Assembly: GCF_041146395.1 (NCBI RefSeq)
Contig: NC_090997.1
Location: forward strand, 32,343,501 to 32,407,500
From: Eulemur rufifrons
Lineage: Eukaryota > Chordata > Mammalia > Primates > Lemuridae
Direction: 5' to 3'
DNA: 64,000 bases
Shown here: positions 1 to 11,611 of the stretch, piece after piece
How the letters are laid out: every line of letters starts with the position of its first letter
Position numbering within the stretch: the first letter of the stretch is position 1
Translations under genes and position numbers: made by a program
The notes under the pieces: generated by a model
Databases searched by the model: none
The model's input: the letters and a program-made list of their open reading frames with translations, nothing else
Told to the model about the DNA's origin: nothing

Positions 1-539
1 AGATCATACTTAAAAGCCATCAGAAAAGACTCCACGCTTAAGGTTAGCATTTGAGCTAGATCTTAAAGTGTAGGTAGGGTTAAGGTGGAAAATAGGAGTG
101 CATGTTTGAGAGAACAGCTTGAAGATAGGCATGAAAACTGGAAATAAAGTATGTTTAGAAAAATAGTGAGTTTTAAGAAAGGTATTATATATGTCTATGT
201 AGAGAAAGTAGTGAAAAAGAAGACCAGAGTGGTAGATTGAATTGTACATCAAATTGTAGATGCATATTCCTTTTTGAGAGGAAAGGCCTGTGGGCAGGAC
301 TTCAGAGTTGGTAAAGGAAGTTATGTACCTGATTGAGAAAGGTTGTTTTTGAAAATTATTTTGGCAGTAATATGTAGGATGGATATGGTTAAGCAAACTA
401 GAGGTAGGGAGAAGATTATACTTTGTGAAGGAATTGGTTAAATGATTATGGTGGCTTGGCTTTAAATGGATTTCATCGTAGAAACATGGATGCATGGTAA
501 GAGAATTGTCAATAGAGGGAGCATCCTTGATTTTAGTTG

Positions 540-615
540 TTGAAATTTTAAAAATCAACTTTATTGGGGTATAAATTACATACTGCAAAGTACATCCATT
601 TAAAGTATATAATGA
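540..615 (-). mobile_element. L1M 3' end fragment, antisense
   Basis: It contains CTTTATTGGGGTATAAATTA and AAGTACATCCATTTAAAGTA, the same family signature as 17612-17950. Confidence 0.6.
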
Positions 616-2260
616 AACAATATTATATACTTCAATATTGTTTTTTTTCCCTGTCATGTATTGGAACAGTCTCTGCCTTCAAAAAGTTATAAACAAGCCT
701 TTCGCAATTAAGACATACTAAATGTCTCAAGACTCCCCATCTTTAGTGTGGCAATCAGAGCCATCTATCATCTGATCCTTCACTTGCCTTCCTATCATTT
801 ACCCTCCATTCTTCACACCAGATTTGTTCACTGTCACCTAACTGTACTTTCCATCTCTCTTCACTAAATTGTTTTGCCAAGAATGTCCTTTCCTTTCTCC
901 ATCTCTTACCTAAATCTTATTTATTCCACCTTTTCTGTAAAGCCCCTCTAAACATTCCAACTGGATATACTTTGTCCTTTGCTCAAAGTTGTGGTGACAT
1001 TCCTACATACTTGATTTTACTACTACTTACCTTGTATTATTATTTAATTATATTATTAGATAAATTGCTTATCTAACAGGTGCTTAGATGTTTTGTTTCC
1101 TGAGATCATACATTAATCTGGTGGGGCTAAGTTTTATGTTTCTTTGTATTTCTAACAGTTTCTTGTGAGTAAATGCTTAGCATAAATGCATGTAGAATGA
1201 TTTGTTGAAATTTTTCATCTCATAATTCCTGTTAGTTGATTCCAAGGTCATGTGGAAAGATTAATAAACTATTATTTATTAAGTAATTAAATACTAAAAA
1301 CCATAAAGCTGTATTGCTATATGGAATTTTTCTTACCTTTCACCAAATTAAATTTAGATGTTAAATATTTTAATACTTAAAAAGAGTGATTAAGTTGGTG
1401 ATTATAACCTGATAATTTAAATAGCTTATTCTCCTCTGGTAACTTTCTCTTTAATGTGCACTAGTAAGAAGCTGTAAGCGAAATCTGTTATAATTTCCTG
1501 TTTGATTATAAGTAAATTTTAAAATCACTACTAGGTTTTATCTTTTGTTTCTAAAAATTGGAAATTTCAATATAGTTTATGTAATGCCTTGTACTTGGCA
1601 AGACATAAAAGTTAGCCACTTTTAAAACAACATATATTTGTTTTCTCCATTAAAAAAAAGATATTTTACCACTAAAATATAGTAAGCATATGATGTAGTA
1701 ACCTCGTATGTTTTGTAGCCTCTCATGTAAATAACTGCCTGCTGTTGTCTGCTGTGAAAATGGGCCACAACGATTTCCACAAAATGGAGTCTGTGGGCCA
1801 GAATCCTAAGAAGAGCCATAGAGGGTGTGTGAGCAGTGAGGAATCTAGCACATCTCTTTTACTGTTTCCTTTCAGCATGTAGGTTTTATTAACCCCAGTT
1901 TACAACTCATCTGTTGTTTTTACTCAGCCTGCACAGATTCAGGACTCTTGCACCTGCAGACAGGGTGGCATTGCTAAGAGAGAAATGATGTGGAGGGCAG
2001 AACTTTAGTTCCTATCAAAATTTTGTGGTCAATATAATGCAGAATATATGAGCAAGAAGACACATTTAAAAGTATCACAACGAAGAAACTAGAAGAAAAA
2101 TAGCACAAAGAAGCTTTACTTCACAAATAAGCATTTTTTTTTTATATTCTCCCTGAGCAGATATTTTCAGGGGACATAAATAATCCACAGAGAAGATATT
2201 AGTGTAAATAGTAGTCAAAATAGTAGCAATAGTAGCCAGAATAATATTATCATCATTATC

Positions 2261-2965
2261 TTTAATTGTTTTGTAGTATTCTATTGTATATATATATCTG
2301 TTCTTCTTTTTATTTATTCTACTTTTCACCATTTGAATTATGTAGAGATTTTGACTGTTATAAATAGTGCTGCTATGAACACTTGTACACATCTCTTTGG
2401 GGTGTACTTAGGAATGGAATTGCTGGGTCACAGAGTATGTGTGCATCTGGAAATATACTAAATAATGTCAAATTGTTTTCCAAAGTGTATACCAACTGTA
2501 CTCTTAGCACCAGCAAAGTAACTCCACATTCTCTACAACACATGGTATTGTCACAGATTTTAGTTTTTGCAGTCTTTGTTAAGTATATAATGGTATCTCA
2601 TATTTTTAATGTCTATTTTCTTGATTACACAATGAGGCCCAGTGCCTTTTCATATGTTTTTATTTTTTGCCTTTTCTTTTTTTGTTGCCTATGGCTTCAT
2701 TTATTTTACATTAAAAAAATGAAAATAATATATATAAAAACACAGGCACATGATTTTTAAAAAATGAAACAATACAGAAAAGAATGAAAAGCAAAAATCT
2801 TCCTTTTCATATGTTTTATTGCCCATTTGGATTTACTCCTTTGAAGTCCTGGTTCAAGTCTTTTGCTGATTTTTCTGTTGGATTGTCTGCCTTTTCCCCA
2901 TTGATTTTTAGCAATCTATATATGTATACATACATATAGAAGATATTAGCCCTTTTTCAGTCAAG
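2261..2965 (-). mobile_element. Old L1M LINE fragment, antisense (left part)
   Basis: The sequence reads as the reverse complement of L1 ORF2 3' sequence, with the familiar TAGTGCTGCTATGAACA and GGAATTGCTGGGTCA signatures. It is split from its continuation at 3344 by an Alu. Confidence 0.75.
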
Positions 2966-2981
2966 TGTTTGCAAATATCTT

Positions 2982-3327
2982 TTTGTTTGTTTGTTTGTTT
3001 GTTTGTTTTGTTTGTTTGTTGAGACAGAGTCTCACTCTGTTGCCTGGGCTAGAGTACCGTAGCATCAGCCTAGCTCACAGCAACCTCAAACTCCTGGGCT
3101 CAAGCCATCCTCCTGCCTCAGCCTCCGAGTAGCTGGGACTACAGGTGCGTACCACCACGCCTGGCTAATTTTTTCTATTTTTAGTTGCCAACCTAATTTT
3201 TTCTATTCTTAGTAGAGATGCAGTCTCACTCTTGCTCAGGCTGTCTCAAACCCCTGACCTCAAGCAATCCTCCTAACTCGGCTTCCCAGAGTGCTAGGAT
3301 TATAGGCGTGAGCCATAGTGCTTGGCC
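2982..3327 (-). mobile_element. Alu dimer, strepsirrhine type, antisense
   Basis: It begins with a (GTTT)n tail followed by GAGACAGAGTCTCACTCTG and ends GTGCTTGGCC. The linker contains the doubled CTAATTTTTTCTATT unit seen in lemur/galago Alus. A 16-bp target-site duplication (TGTTTGCAAATATCTT) flanks it at 2966-2981 and 3328-3343. It sits inside an older L1M. Confidence 0.93.
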
Positions 3328-3343
3328 TGTTTGCAAATATCTT

Positions 3344-3475
3344 ATCTCTGCAGCTTTATTGTGGCTGATTTTGTTACTCTTTCTCTTTCTGGTTTGCGAA
3401 TTGGTGATGGAGGACATCTTGTCTTATTCTTGACAATCAAAGGAAAAGCTTTTGGTTTTTCACCTATATGTGTTA
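3344..3475 (-). mobile_element. Old L1M fragment, antisense (right part)
   Basis: It continues the L1M reading interrupted by the Alu: TTTATTGTGGCTGATTTTG and onwards, in the same orientation as 2261-2965. Confidence 0.55.
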
Positions 3476-3506
3476 TCTTTATTCCCCACAAAAACTGCAA
3501 GGTTGT

Positions 3507-3612
3507 TGATGGTTCCATTTTACAGATGGAGGAACTAAGATTCAGAGAAAATGCATGGTTTGCCTATTGTCACCCTGTTTAGTTAGAGAATTATGGAGTC
3601 TGGGTTAGAAAA
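3507..3612 (+). repeat. MIR fragment
   Basis: It matches the MIR core in order: ATTTTACAGATGGAGGAACT, then a CAGAGA stretch, then a later GAGTCTGGGTTAG. Confidence 0.6.
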
Positions 3613-3620
3613 ATAAGGGC

Positions 3621-3650
3621 TTTTATTTATTTATTTATTTATTTATTTTA
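3621..3650. repeat. (TTTA)n microsatellite
   Basis: About seven tandem TTTA units. Confidence 0.9.
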
Positions 3651-3980
3651 CGGCAGCACTGATTAACCTCCATCTCATATTTCTTCATGTATTTAAAGGA
3701 AAAATGCTTGGTAGGGATTATGTATTCTAGAATCCCTTTTCTAAGTCCCACTTATTTCTGTAAGTAATTAAAGCTATTAGTGTGTTTCTTGACACATAGT
3801 AGGAGCTTAATAAATGGTACTTAAATATATATTAATTTGGGGGTTGGAAGGAAACTTGCTTCTCTAGTACGCATCCCTTATTTGAAGTAAACTAAATTCT
3901 AGAAGGACCTCAACTCACTCAGAATTGACATGCTCAGTGTCAGCAGTTGGTGGTAGCTCAGGGATTTGAACCAAAGAATC

Positions 3981-3983
<3 letters not shown>

Positions 3984-4017
<34 letters not shown>
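3984..4017. repeat. (TG)n microsatellite
   Basis: About 17 uninterrupted TG units. The open frame over it is an artefact. Confidence 0.95.
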
Positions 4018-4018
<1 letters not shown>

Positions 4019-4269
4019 TTTGATTTGACATGTACACCTTCAGGTTTTTTCTTGTTTCAGTTTTTAGTCCTGTTGTATGTTCTACGTCATTTTATAATGA
4101 ATTCTCTAGGTTTTCCTAAAAAAGAACTGTGTGTTTATATATAACTCCATCCTATACTATCCTAACTAGTGAATTAGTAACTTCTATTGATTGGTCAATT
4201 TCTGGTTAGTGGCTTTTTCCTTCTACAATTAAACTTGTCTTTCTTGAGTGTTGTAATATTGTTTAAATT

Positions 4270-4730
4270 ATGTTTTGTTTAGTTAACCTGAAAGAAATAA
4301 GCTGAGACAAAATTAACCTAAGTAGAGAGTTTGTTTGGGCCATGCTTGAGGATTGTAACCTAGGAGCATAGATTCAAATTGCCCGGAATATACACTCCGA
4401 TTAGCAGCAGTTGCAGTGGATTTTTAAAGGCAAAAAAGGGAAGACTGGGAGTGAATGGATGGATACAAATTTGTTTGTCAGGATTTCTCATTGGCTTATA
4501 GAAATAGCATTGATTAGTGATTGGCTACATATTGTTAATCTATAGGGTGTGGGTTATAGTGTCCGGTGTGGCATTGTTAGGTTAATTTATTACTTGTGGC
4601 AGTAGCAAGCAGTTTCAAGAGATGAATTCATAGCTCAAAGTGGGGAGTAGGGTGTGACTGTGGTTTCATTTTAATGCTCCTCTGAGCCTGATAATTAAAA
4701 GGACTTGCATTCTTCAGATAAAAGTTCTTT
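4270..4730. repeat. Probable old interspersed repeat, LTR-like, family unassigned
   Basis: The block has a GAGAGTTTGTTTGGGCC segment and a GATTAGCAGCAGTTGCAGTG segment that resemble a dispersed LTR-type repeat I cannot name with confidence. Confidence 0.35.
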
Positions 4731-5317
4731 TCTTTTCTCAGTTTGTATTTAAGTCTCATTGAGGTTTACATTTTTGTAGTATGCCAGCTTATATTACTAA
4801 TTGGGTCAGCAGGAGCCAAGTTTACTTTCTTTTCTGGGAGGAAAAAGGTACAACCTAAAAATTTAATGAATCAACTGATTAATAAGGCAGATGCTTTTGA
4901 CATTTAAATAGATGCCTCTCCTTTGTGCTTTGGATGTACTAGTGAAAATTGTGAATAAATTTCATTTTTTCTAAAATAATGTGTCATACACTGGACATTT
5001 CTAATTCACTTAGTTTAGATCTATCTACTAGGTTATCTCTAAAGTAATCAATGAATCTATAAATATGTTTGTTTAGATGAGGACTACTCTATTAAATGAA
5101 TGTTATATGCGTTCTCTTTCAGTTTAATCAGGTCTTAATTTCTCCTTTGGAAAGTTCTAAGTTTTATAGTTTTGTTTTTCTTAAAAGTGTGCATATCAAA
5201 ACATGGAAAATAGAACCATAGTTCAATTCCTTGCTGGGGAAAAAAGTTAACCCCTTTTCAGGTGATTACTGTTCTGGTTCTGGTTATATTACTATTGATT
5301 GCAACCCACCATATATA

Positions 5318-5800
5318 CAGTTGACCTTTGAACAATGTGGGGGTTGCAGGACTGACCCCTTGCAAGGCAAAAATTCACATATAACTTTGGACTCCCCAAA
5401 AACTTAACTACTAATAGTCTGCTGTTAACCAGAAACCTTAACAGTAACATAAACAATTAATACATATTTTGTATGTTATATGTGTTACACACTGTATTCT
5501 TATAATACACTAAGCTAGTGAAAAAACGTTATTAAGAAAATCACAAGAAGAGAAAATCTGACTATTCATTAAGTGGAAATGGATCATCATAAAGTTCTTC
5601 ACCCTTGTTATCTTCACATTGAGTAGTTTAAGGAGAAGAAGAGGTTGTTCTTGCTCTCTCAGGGGGTGGCAGACACGGAAGAGTGGAGGAGGTGGAAGGG
5701 GAGGCAGGAGAAGCAGGCAAATTTGGTGTAACTTATTTAAAAAAATCAGTATACAAGTGGACTTGTGCAGTTCAAACCTGTGTTGTTCAAGGGTCAGCTG
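5318..5800. mobile_element. Tigger/pogo-type nonautonomous DNA transposon
   Basis: It starts CAGTTGACCTTTGAACAA and ends with the inverted TTGTTCAAGGGTCAGCTG, giving terminal inverted repeats of about 24 bp with a few mismatches. TA dinucleotides flank both ends (5316-5317 and 5801-5802), the pogo/Tigger target duplication. The 78-aa frame inside it (5619-5855) is not a gene. Confidence 0.88.
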
Positions 5801-5862
5801 TACTTATTATATTTTAAGTTCTGAAACTTCTGATTGTATGTTAAGATATCTTTAATGTAAGA

Positions 5863-6025
5863 GTCAGCAGACCTTTTTCTGTAAAGAACCAGATAGTAAA
5901 TATTTTAGGCTATAGACCTTAAGGTGTCTTTTACAACTACTCAACTCTTTTCTTGTAGCATGAAAACATAAAATTAATGTGTTCTAATAAAACTTTATTT
6001 ACAAAAACAAGCCACCAAGTTTGTT
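5863..6025 (+). mobile_element. hAT-type nonautonomous transposon relic (shared family, copy 1)
   Basis: It carries the signature order TTTTTCTGTAAAG, GTAAATATTTTAGGCT, and AATAAAACTTTATTTACA. The same family recurs at 30895, 33839 and 54546. Confidence 0.75.
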
Positions 6026-6094
6026 GAAACACTTTCCTCCCCATCTCCCCACAATGAGAAATTGTTGCAGTGGAAGAAGCAGGGTCAGGAGGAG

Positions 6095-6225
6095 AGCCAG
6101 GCTCTAGCCCCTAATCTGTGGTTCACTGTGTCTCTTTGGCAAAGTCATTTAACTGCCCAGAGACTCCTTTTCTTCATTTATTAAATGATAGGATTGGCCT
6201 AGATCATATCTAGAGACTTTTCTGG
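6095..6225 (-). repeat. MIR fragment, antisense
   Basis: It shows reverse MIR core signatures: GTCATTTAACTGCCCAGAG and a degenerate form of the CTCAGTTTCCTCATCTG block. Confidence 0.6.
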
Positions 6226-7721
6226 TAATAAATAACTTTAAATTTAGAATTGCTTATTCCACCTATTGAACACAGGGGCATATTCCAAACATCATCTGAA
6301 TTTACCCTTCAAGATAGCTTTCAGAACTCTACACAGTTGGTTTTTATTCAGTGACTTCTGCTATTATTTCAGACTGGCTTCTTACCCACCTTAGTTGCTA
6401 CTCACTTTAGTCAGTTTTTTTTTTTTTCTGTTAAAATGCAAACTCTAGGGAAAAAGATGCGCAGTTATTTCTAATGCAGGCTACTTCTCTGTGTGTGTGT
6501 ACGTACATGTGTACTCTCACTGGTTCCTTGTGTATGCCTTGGTGAAGTTTTCTTAGTTTAAAAGAGATTGCTTTCAATGGTATGTAGTCCACAAGGTATA
6601 TGTTATGACATTTTTAATGTAAAAAAAGTATTTCTTATGCACATACTGGCCACTAGCTTCTTGAATCTTATGGGAAAAAAATCACTTTACAAAGTATATC
6701 ATAGTAGAATAAATTCCAGGAAGGAAAGTAGAGAAACTGTAAGAGAAGGCCCCTAATTTTGATGATACATGCTTGTCAGCATCAGTAAGTTTATTTCAAG
6801 GTATGGCAAGTATTTGAATCTTTAAGGAGATGATATAGATGAATAGTGATTTTTTTTTTAACTAGTTGGGAAAGAAAAACAACCATTAAACTTTCTCTTT
6901 TGAACAAACCTTTTATGTTAATGAAATTTTTAAAAATGATTTTTTTGATAAATAGAAAGGAGCTAACCTACTAATATAAGCACAAGGTACAATTGCAAAT
7001 CTGTTCAACTTGAAATTTCAATATAACCATCTAAAAAAGTAAGTAACCAGTTGTAAGTCAAGTAAGTTGTTCTTAGTAAACTATTAAAGTGAAATTAAAT
7101 GGCTTATTGCCAGATGCTAGATTGATAGGTTACAGTGTTTGCCAGTCTGACAGAGACATTTACACAGCCACCACACTCTCAGTGTAATTTAGGCTAAATA
7201 AACCTTTCATGTAATGCATGAGTGCACTTGAAAATAAGATATTTTCAATAATTAATGCTTTTATAGAAATCTTAGAAGTTATGGTCTAGGTGAGTGAGCG
7301 CAACATATGTCTCACAGAGCAGTTTTGTAAGTTAGGTTGGAAGATTTTTTTATATTTTCCTCAAATCATTGAATTTCCTGCTTAAAGATGGACCTTGAGA
7401 TTAGATTGATCTTTTGTTCATATATTTTTAAAGATAATAATAGGTTCAGTATCATTATATATTAGGCTTAGAAAGCATTAGTGCTGCTTCCCTGTTGCCC
7501 AAGTTTTATTATGGTATAGATTGCTAGTTGCTGTTGACAACTCCCTATCTTTCTTTAGCTATTAAGCATTTTTTTGAAATAAACCTTTTGTCTCAAATAG
7601 AAAAGATTACAGTAGTAGGCCTAAGTGAAAAGAAACCATCTGTCCTGTCTGGTAAATTTATAGGGTTTGTCATTCTTTAACCAAGAGACTGGGTAGATGT
7701 ATTTTTCCTCCTAGTGGATTT

Positions 7722-7850
7722 TTTTTTTAAAGAGATGGGGTCTTGCCTTGATTCTCAGGCTGGCCTTGAACTCCTGGACTCAAAGGATTCTCCCACTTCA
7801 GCCTCCTGAGTAGCCTAGACTACAGGCATGTGCCACTGTGCCTGGCCTAC
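7722..7850 (-). mobile_element. Alu monomer or half-Alu, antisense
   Basis: A T-run is followed by GAGATGGGGTCTTGCC, CTTGAACTCCTGGACTCAA, CAGCCTCCTGAGTAG and GCCACTGTGCCTGGCC. Only one Alu arm is present. Confidence 0.85.
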
Positions 7851-7869
7851 TTCCTTGTAATACTCAAAC

Positions 7870-8330
7870 CATATATATTTTTAAGAAGTTACGAAATACA
7901 CATAAACAAGAAGAAAAAATAACATCACTACAGATACCACCACTTAGAAAAAATTATCACTAACATCTTGGTGTTCATCCTTCCTCATTGTTTCCCATGG
8001 AAATGTATATATCCATATGGGATCATACATATTGATATACGTATTATTTTATGACCTACTCTGTTCCTTTGTCATTTAACAATATATCTTGAATGCCTTT
8101 TTTTATTGATAAATATACCTATGCCTTTCTAGCTTTCATAACATGCTATTGAATGGATGTAGCATTATTTATCTTCCACTGAACAAAGTAAGATTCTACT
8201 TAAAATTTTTTTGTTTTTGAAATAATGAATATCTATCTATATATATATATTCAGTGTACAACTTTGATAACTTCTTAAGATCAGTTTTTGAAATTGGAAT
8301 TGCTAAGTCAAAGGATACGGACTTTTAAAA
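7870..8330 (-). mobile_element. Probable L1-type LINE fragment, antisense
   Basis: The diagnostic run is a CATTTAACAATATATCTTGA segment followed by an ATTGAATGGATGTAGCATTA segment, and later GGAATTGCTAAGTCAAAGG. This is typical of antisense old L1 3' sequence; the family is uncertain. Confidence 0.5.
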
Positions 8331-8399
8331 GTCTTTTGAAAAATATTAACAAACTACTACAAGACAAATATGGAAGAACCTAGACTTACTTAGAAGACT

Positions 8400-8560
8400 T
8401 TAATTTGATTCTCAGCTCTACTATATACTAATGTGAGACCACTCCATGCCTCAGTTTCCTCATATGTAAATCTATTAATTCAGCAGACATTTCTGAGTAT
8501 CTACTACATGCCAAGCACTATTTTAGGTGCTAGGAATAGAGTAGTGGGAGCTGCCCTGTG
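8400..8560 (-). repeat. MIR then L2 fragments, antisense
   Basis: GCCTCAGTTTCCTCATATG (MIR) is followed by TCAGCAGACATTTCTGAGTA, CTACTACATGCCAAGCACT (L2 3' end). Confidence 0.6.
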
Positions 8561-8572
8561 TCCTATAGGTCA

Positions 8573-9039
8573 CAGTGGTCCCCAACCTTTTTTGCACTAG
8601 GGACTGGTTTCATGGAAGACAATTTTTCCATGGACCGGGGGTTGGGGGGATGGTTTCAGGATGATTTGAGCACATTACATTTATTGTGCAGTCAGACCTC
8701 TCTGCTAAGGATAATCTGTGTTTGCAGCCGCTCCCCAGTGCTAGCATCACCACTTCAACTGTACTTCAGATCATCAGGCATTAGATTCTCATAAGGAGCC
8801 CACAACCTAGATCCCTCGCATGCTCAGTTTACAGTAGGGTTTACACTTCTGTAAGAATCTAATGTCACCACTGGTCTGACAGGAGAAGGAGCTTATGCGG
8901 TGATGCAAGTGATGGGAAGTGGCGGTAAATACAGATGAAGCTTTGCTTGCTCACCAGTCGCTCACCTCCTGCTGTGTGGCTGGTTGCTAACAGATCATTG
9001 ACCAGTACCAGTCTGCGGCCTGGGGTTTGGGGACTGCAG
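8573..9039 (+). mobile_element. hAT-Charlie nonautonomous transposon (MER1-like)
   Basis: It begins CAGTGGTCCCCAACC, contains ATTTTTCCATGGACCGGGG, TCATCAGGCATTAGATTCTC and AAATACAGATGAAGC, and ends with a degenerate inverted GGTTTGGGGACTG. This order matches a well-known hAT-Charlie family; the MER1 name is from memory. Confidence 0.8.
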
Positions 9040-9041
9040 TT

Positions 9042-9150
9042 GTAGGATGTTTAGCAGCATCTTACCAGCCTTAACAGTCAAAAATATCTTCAGATATTGC
9101 AGAATGCCTCCTGGGGGGCAGAATCACTTTTCAGTTAAGAATCCTTGGTT
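9042..9150 (-). mobile_element. Second hAT-Charlie type relic fragment
   Basis: GGATGTTTAGCAGCATC and CTCCTGGGGGGCAGAATCA match the reverse of a common hAT miniature element. It directly abuts the preceding transposon. Confidence 0.6.
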
Positions 9151-9240
9151 CAAAATATAGAGCCATAAAACTGGTCCTTGATATTATAGAAGAAAGAAAA
9201 CCCACAGGAGGGTACCAATAAGATCAAGGCTTTTTTTGTA

Positions 9241-9583
9241 TATGGTCATCCCTTGCTATTTGTGGGTGATTGGTTACAAGACCCCTCAAAGATACCAAAA
9301 TCTGTGAATGCTCAAGTCTTTCATTTAAAATGGAGTAGTAATACTTGCATATAACCTATGCACATCCTCTCATATACTTTAAATCATCTCTAGATTAGTT
9401 ATAATTACTAATACAGTGCCTGCACATCACTTCATTTGTGTGGATTCAGTGTAGTATTCAATGGATGGCAAATTCAAGTTTTACTTTTTGGAACTTTGTG
9501 GAGGTTTTTTTGGTTTTTTTTTTTTTTTTTTTTTAATATTTTCAATCTGTAGATGTGAAACCCATGGATCGGGAGGGCCGACT
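9241..9583 (-). mobile_element. Tigger-type nonautonomous transposon
   Basis: It contains ACCAAAATCTGTGAATGCTC and TTTAAATCATCTCTAGATTA and ends GGGAGGGCCGACT, matching in reverse a Tigger-derived family starting AGTCGGCCCTCC. An internal T-run lies near 9512-9534. Confidence 0.75.
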
Positions 9584-9588
9584 ATGTA

Positions 9589-9952
9589 CGGTAGTCCTCT
9601 CCTTATCTGCAGGGAGTACCTCCCAAGATGTATCCATTGAAACCTTGGATAGTGCTGAACTCTATATTAATACTATGTTTTTTTGATCTGATAACTGAGA
9701 TGGCTACTAAGTGACTAACAGTGAGTAGTGTGTAAAGTGTGGATGTGCTGGACAAAGAGATGATTCATATTCTGGAAAGGATGAAATGTCATCACACTAT
9801 TGAATTATTTCTGGAATAATTATTCCAGAAATAATTCATAAGAACTTATAAGTTATTTCTAGAATTTTCCATTTAATATTTTTGGACCATAATTGACCGC
9901 AGGTAACTGAAACCGCTGAAAGCAAAACCTCAGGTAAGGGAGGACTACTGTA
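9589..9952 (+). mobile_element. Tigger-type nonautonomous transposon with internal palindrome
   Basis: The left end GTAGTCCTCTCCTTATCTGC pairs with the right end TAAGGGAGGACTACTG as inverted repeats, with TA at both borders. AACTGAAACCGCTGAAAGC near the right end is characteristic. A perfect 36-bp palindrome is at 9802-9837. Confidence 0.82.
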
Positions 9953-10516
9953 GACACAATATCCTTTTCTCAGCAGTTTTTCTCTGATGCCAAAAGGAAT
10001 GGTATAGTTATATATATGAAAAAAGTTTATAATAACACCAGTAAGTGGAAGATAAAATATAGGATCAAGTGAAACATAATTATAAGTTATCCAGAGTCAG
10101 GTTTATCTTTTAAAATCACACATCTTCTTATCTAATTCTATGTGGTCTTGAGCCACAGAAAGCATTAGCCTATGGCCATAAACTTTGTTATTCTTCATTT
10201 TCTGAAATATTGCTTTTCTGGTACTTATAATTACTTGTCTAGATTACAGCATTTATTTGAATGTACTGCAGTGCCAGAAAAACTGGAGGCAGGAAAGAAA
10301 GATTTTTAACTTCATCAAAACTTAGTGAGGGCCTGAACACTGGGGAAAATTATAAGAGAATAAATTAAAAGATAACTAAGCCTAATTGCTTACAGAATAG
10401 ATACTAATAAAGCCTGACTCCTTCAGAGTCTGGCTGTTAACCTTCTCACCTTCCATTTTAGTTAATCCCTCCCAAACCTCTCAAGTTCCAGGGAAACAGA
10501 ACAGAAGCTGTCTCTT

Positions 10517-10849
10517 TTTTTTTTTTTTTTTTTGAGACAGAGTCTCACTCTGTTGCCCAGACTAGAGTGCCATGGCGTCAGCCTAGCTAACAGCAACCTC
10601 AAACTCCTGGGCTCAAGCAATCCTACTGCCTCAGCCTCCCGAGTAGCTGGGACTACAGGTGTGTGCCACCATGCCCAGCTAAATTTTCTATATATATTTT
10701 TAGTTGTCCAGTTAATTTCTTTCTATTTTTTAGTAGAGACGGAGTCTCGCTCTTGCTCAGGCTGGTCTCGAACTCCTGACCTCGAGCAATCCTCCTGCCT
10801 CAGCCTCCCAGAATGCTAGGATTATATGCATGAGCCACCGCGCCCAGCC
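10517..10849 (-). mobile_element. Alu dimer, strepsirrhine type, antisense
   Basis: A poly-T tail is followed by GAGACAGAGTCTCACTCTG, and the element ends CACCGCGCCCAGCC. The linker again has the lemur/galago duplication (TTTTTAGTTG then TTTTTTAGTAGAGACGG). A 14-bp target-site duplication, AGAAGCTGTCTCTT, lies at 10503-10516 and 10850-10863. Retained CpGs suggest a younger copy. Confidence 0.95.
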
Positions 10850-11611
10850 AGAAGCTGTCTCTTGAACATGCCCTTCTTATTCTTGTCTCAATAGCTTTGA
10901 TTTAGTTTTACACCCATGCTCTCAGTATGTTTTTCCTTTCTATCTAACCAGGTCTCCATCTTCTCCTAAATCTTTGTTATTGGTGATAAATATTCAGCCT
11001 CATTTCTTTTCATAGCAATTTTCCTTTATTGTAAAAAACATGTAAAGGTAAAAAGGAAAATAAGTTTAAAATCACCTCTCATCTTACTGTCCAGTCTCAC
11101 CATTTTTAACATTTTAGTTTTTACTTCCAATTTTCTTTTGACAATATAGACAGTATTAGCTTTGTATTTGGTATTTTTCTTTCCTCAACCCCCCTCAACT
11201 TTATATTATATTATATACATTTATTTTATCGTAATGGTAATGTGTTGAAATGACCTATGGTAGTGCCAAAGGGGAAAGTCACAGGCGTCCAGAGAGTACC
11301 CAGAAAAGGTCCGATTATCCAACTGAGTAATAATTACCCACCAATTATTAACAGATTGGAATAAGTATATTTTATCTTCCCATTTATTACGTCATCCTTA
11401 CAAGTGAGGACAGTAATGCATTGAAAATAAATTGGCTTGTTATATAAATATATTTGCATAATATATTTTATTTAAATGAATAAATCTAATTCTCTTAGAG
11501 GCTTCTCCCCACCAACCCTTTATACACTATGTGATGGGCTACTCAAAATAATAAAAGATTAATATTATGTTTTCTTAATTATATAAAATTTCAAAATATT
11601 AAAATTATATC

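Noticed and set aside
10..657. A 215-residue open frame on the - strand, the longest in the window
   Set aside because: The composition is AT-driven, with no recognisable domain, and its 5' end overlaps an L1M fragment. No splice or conservation evidence.
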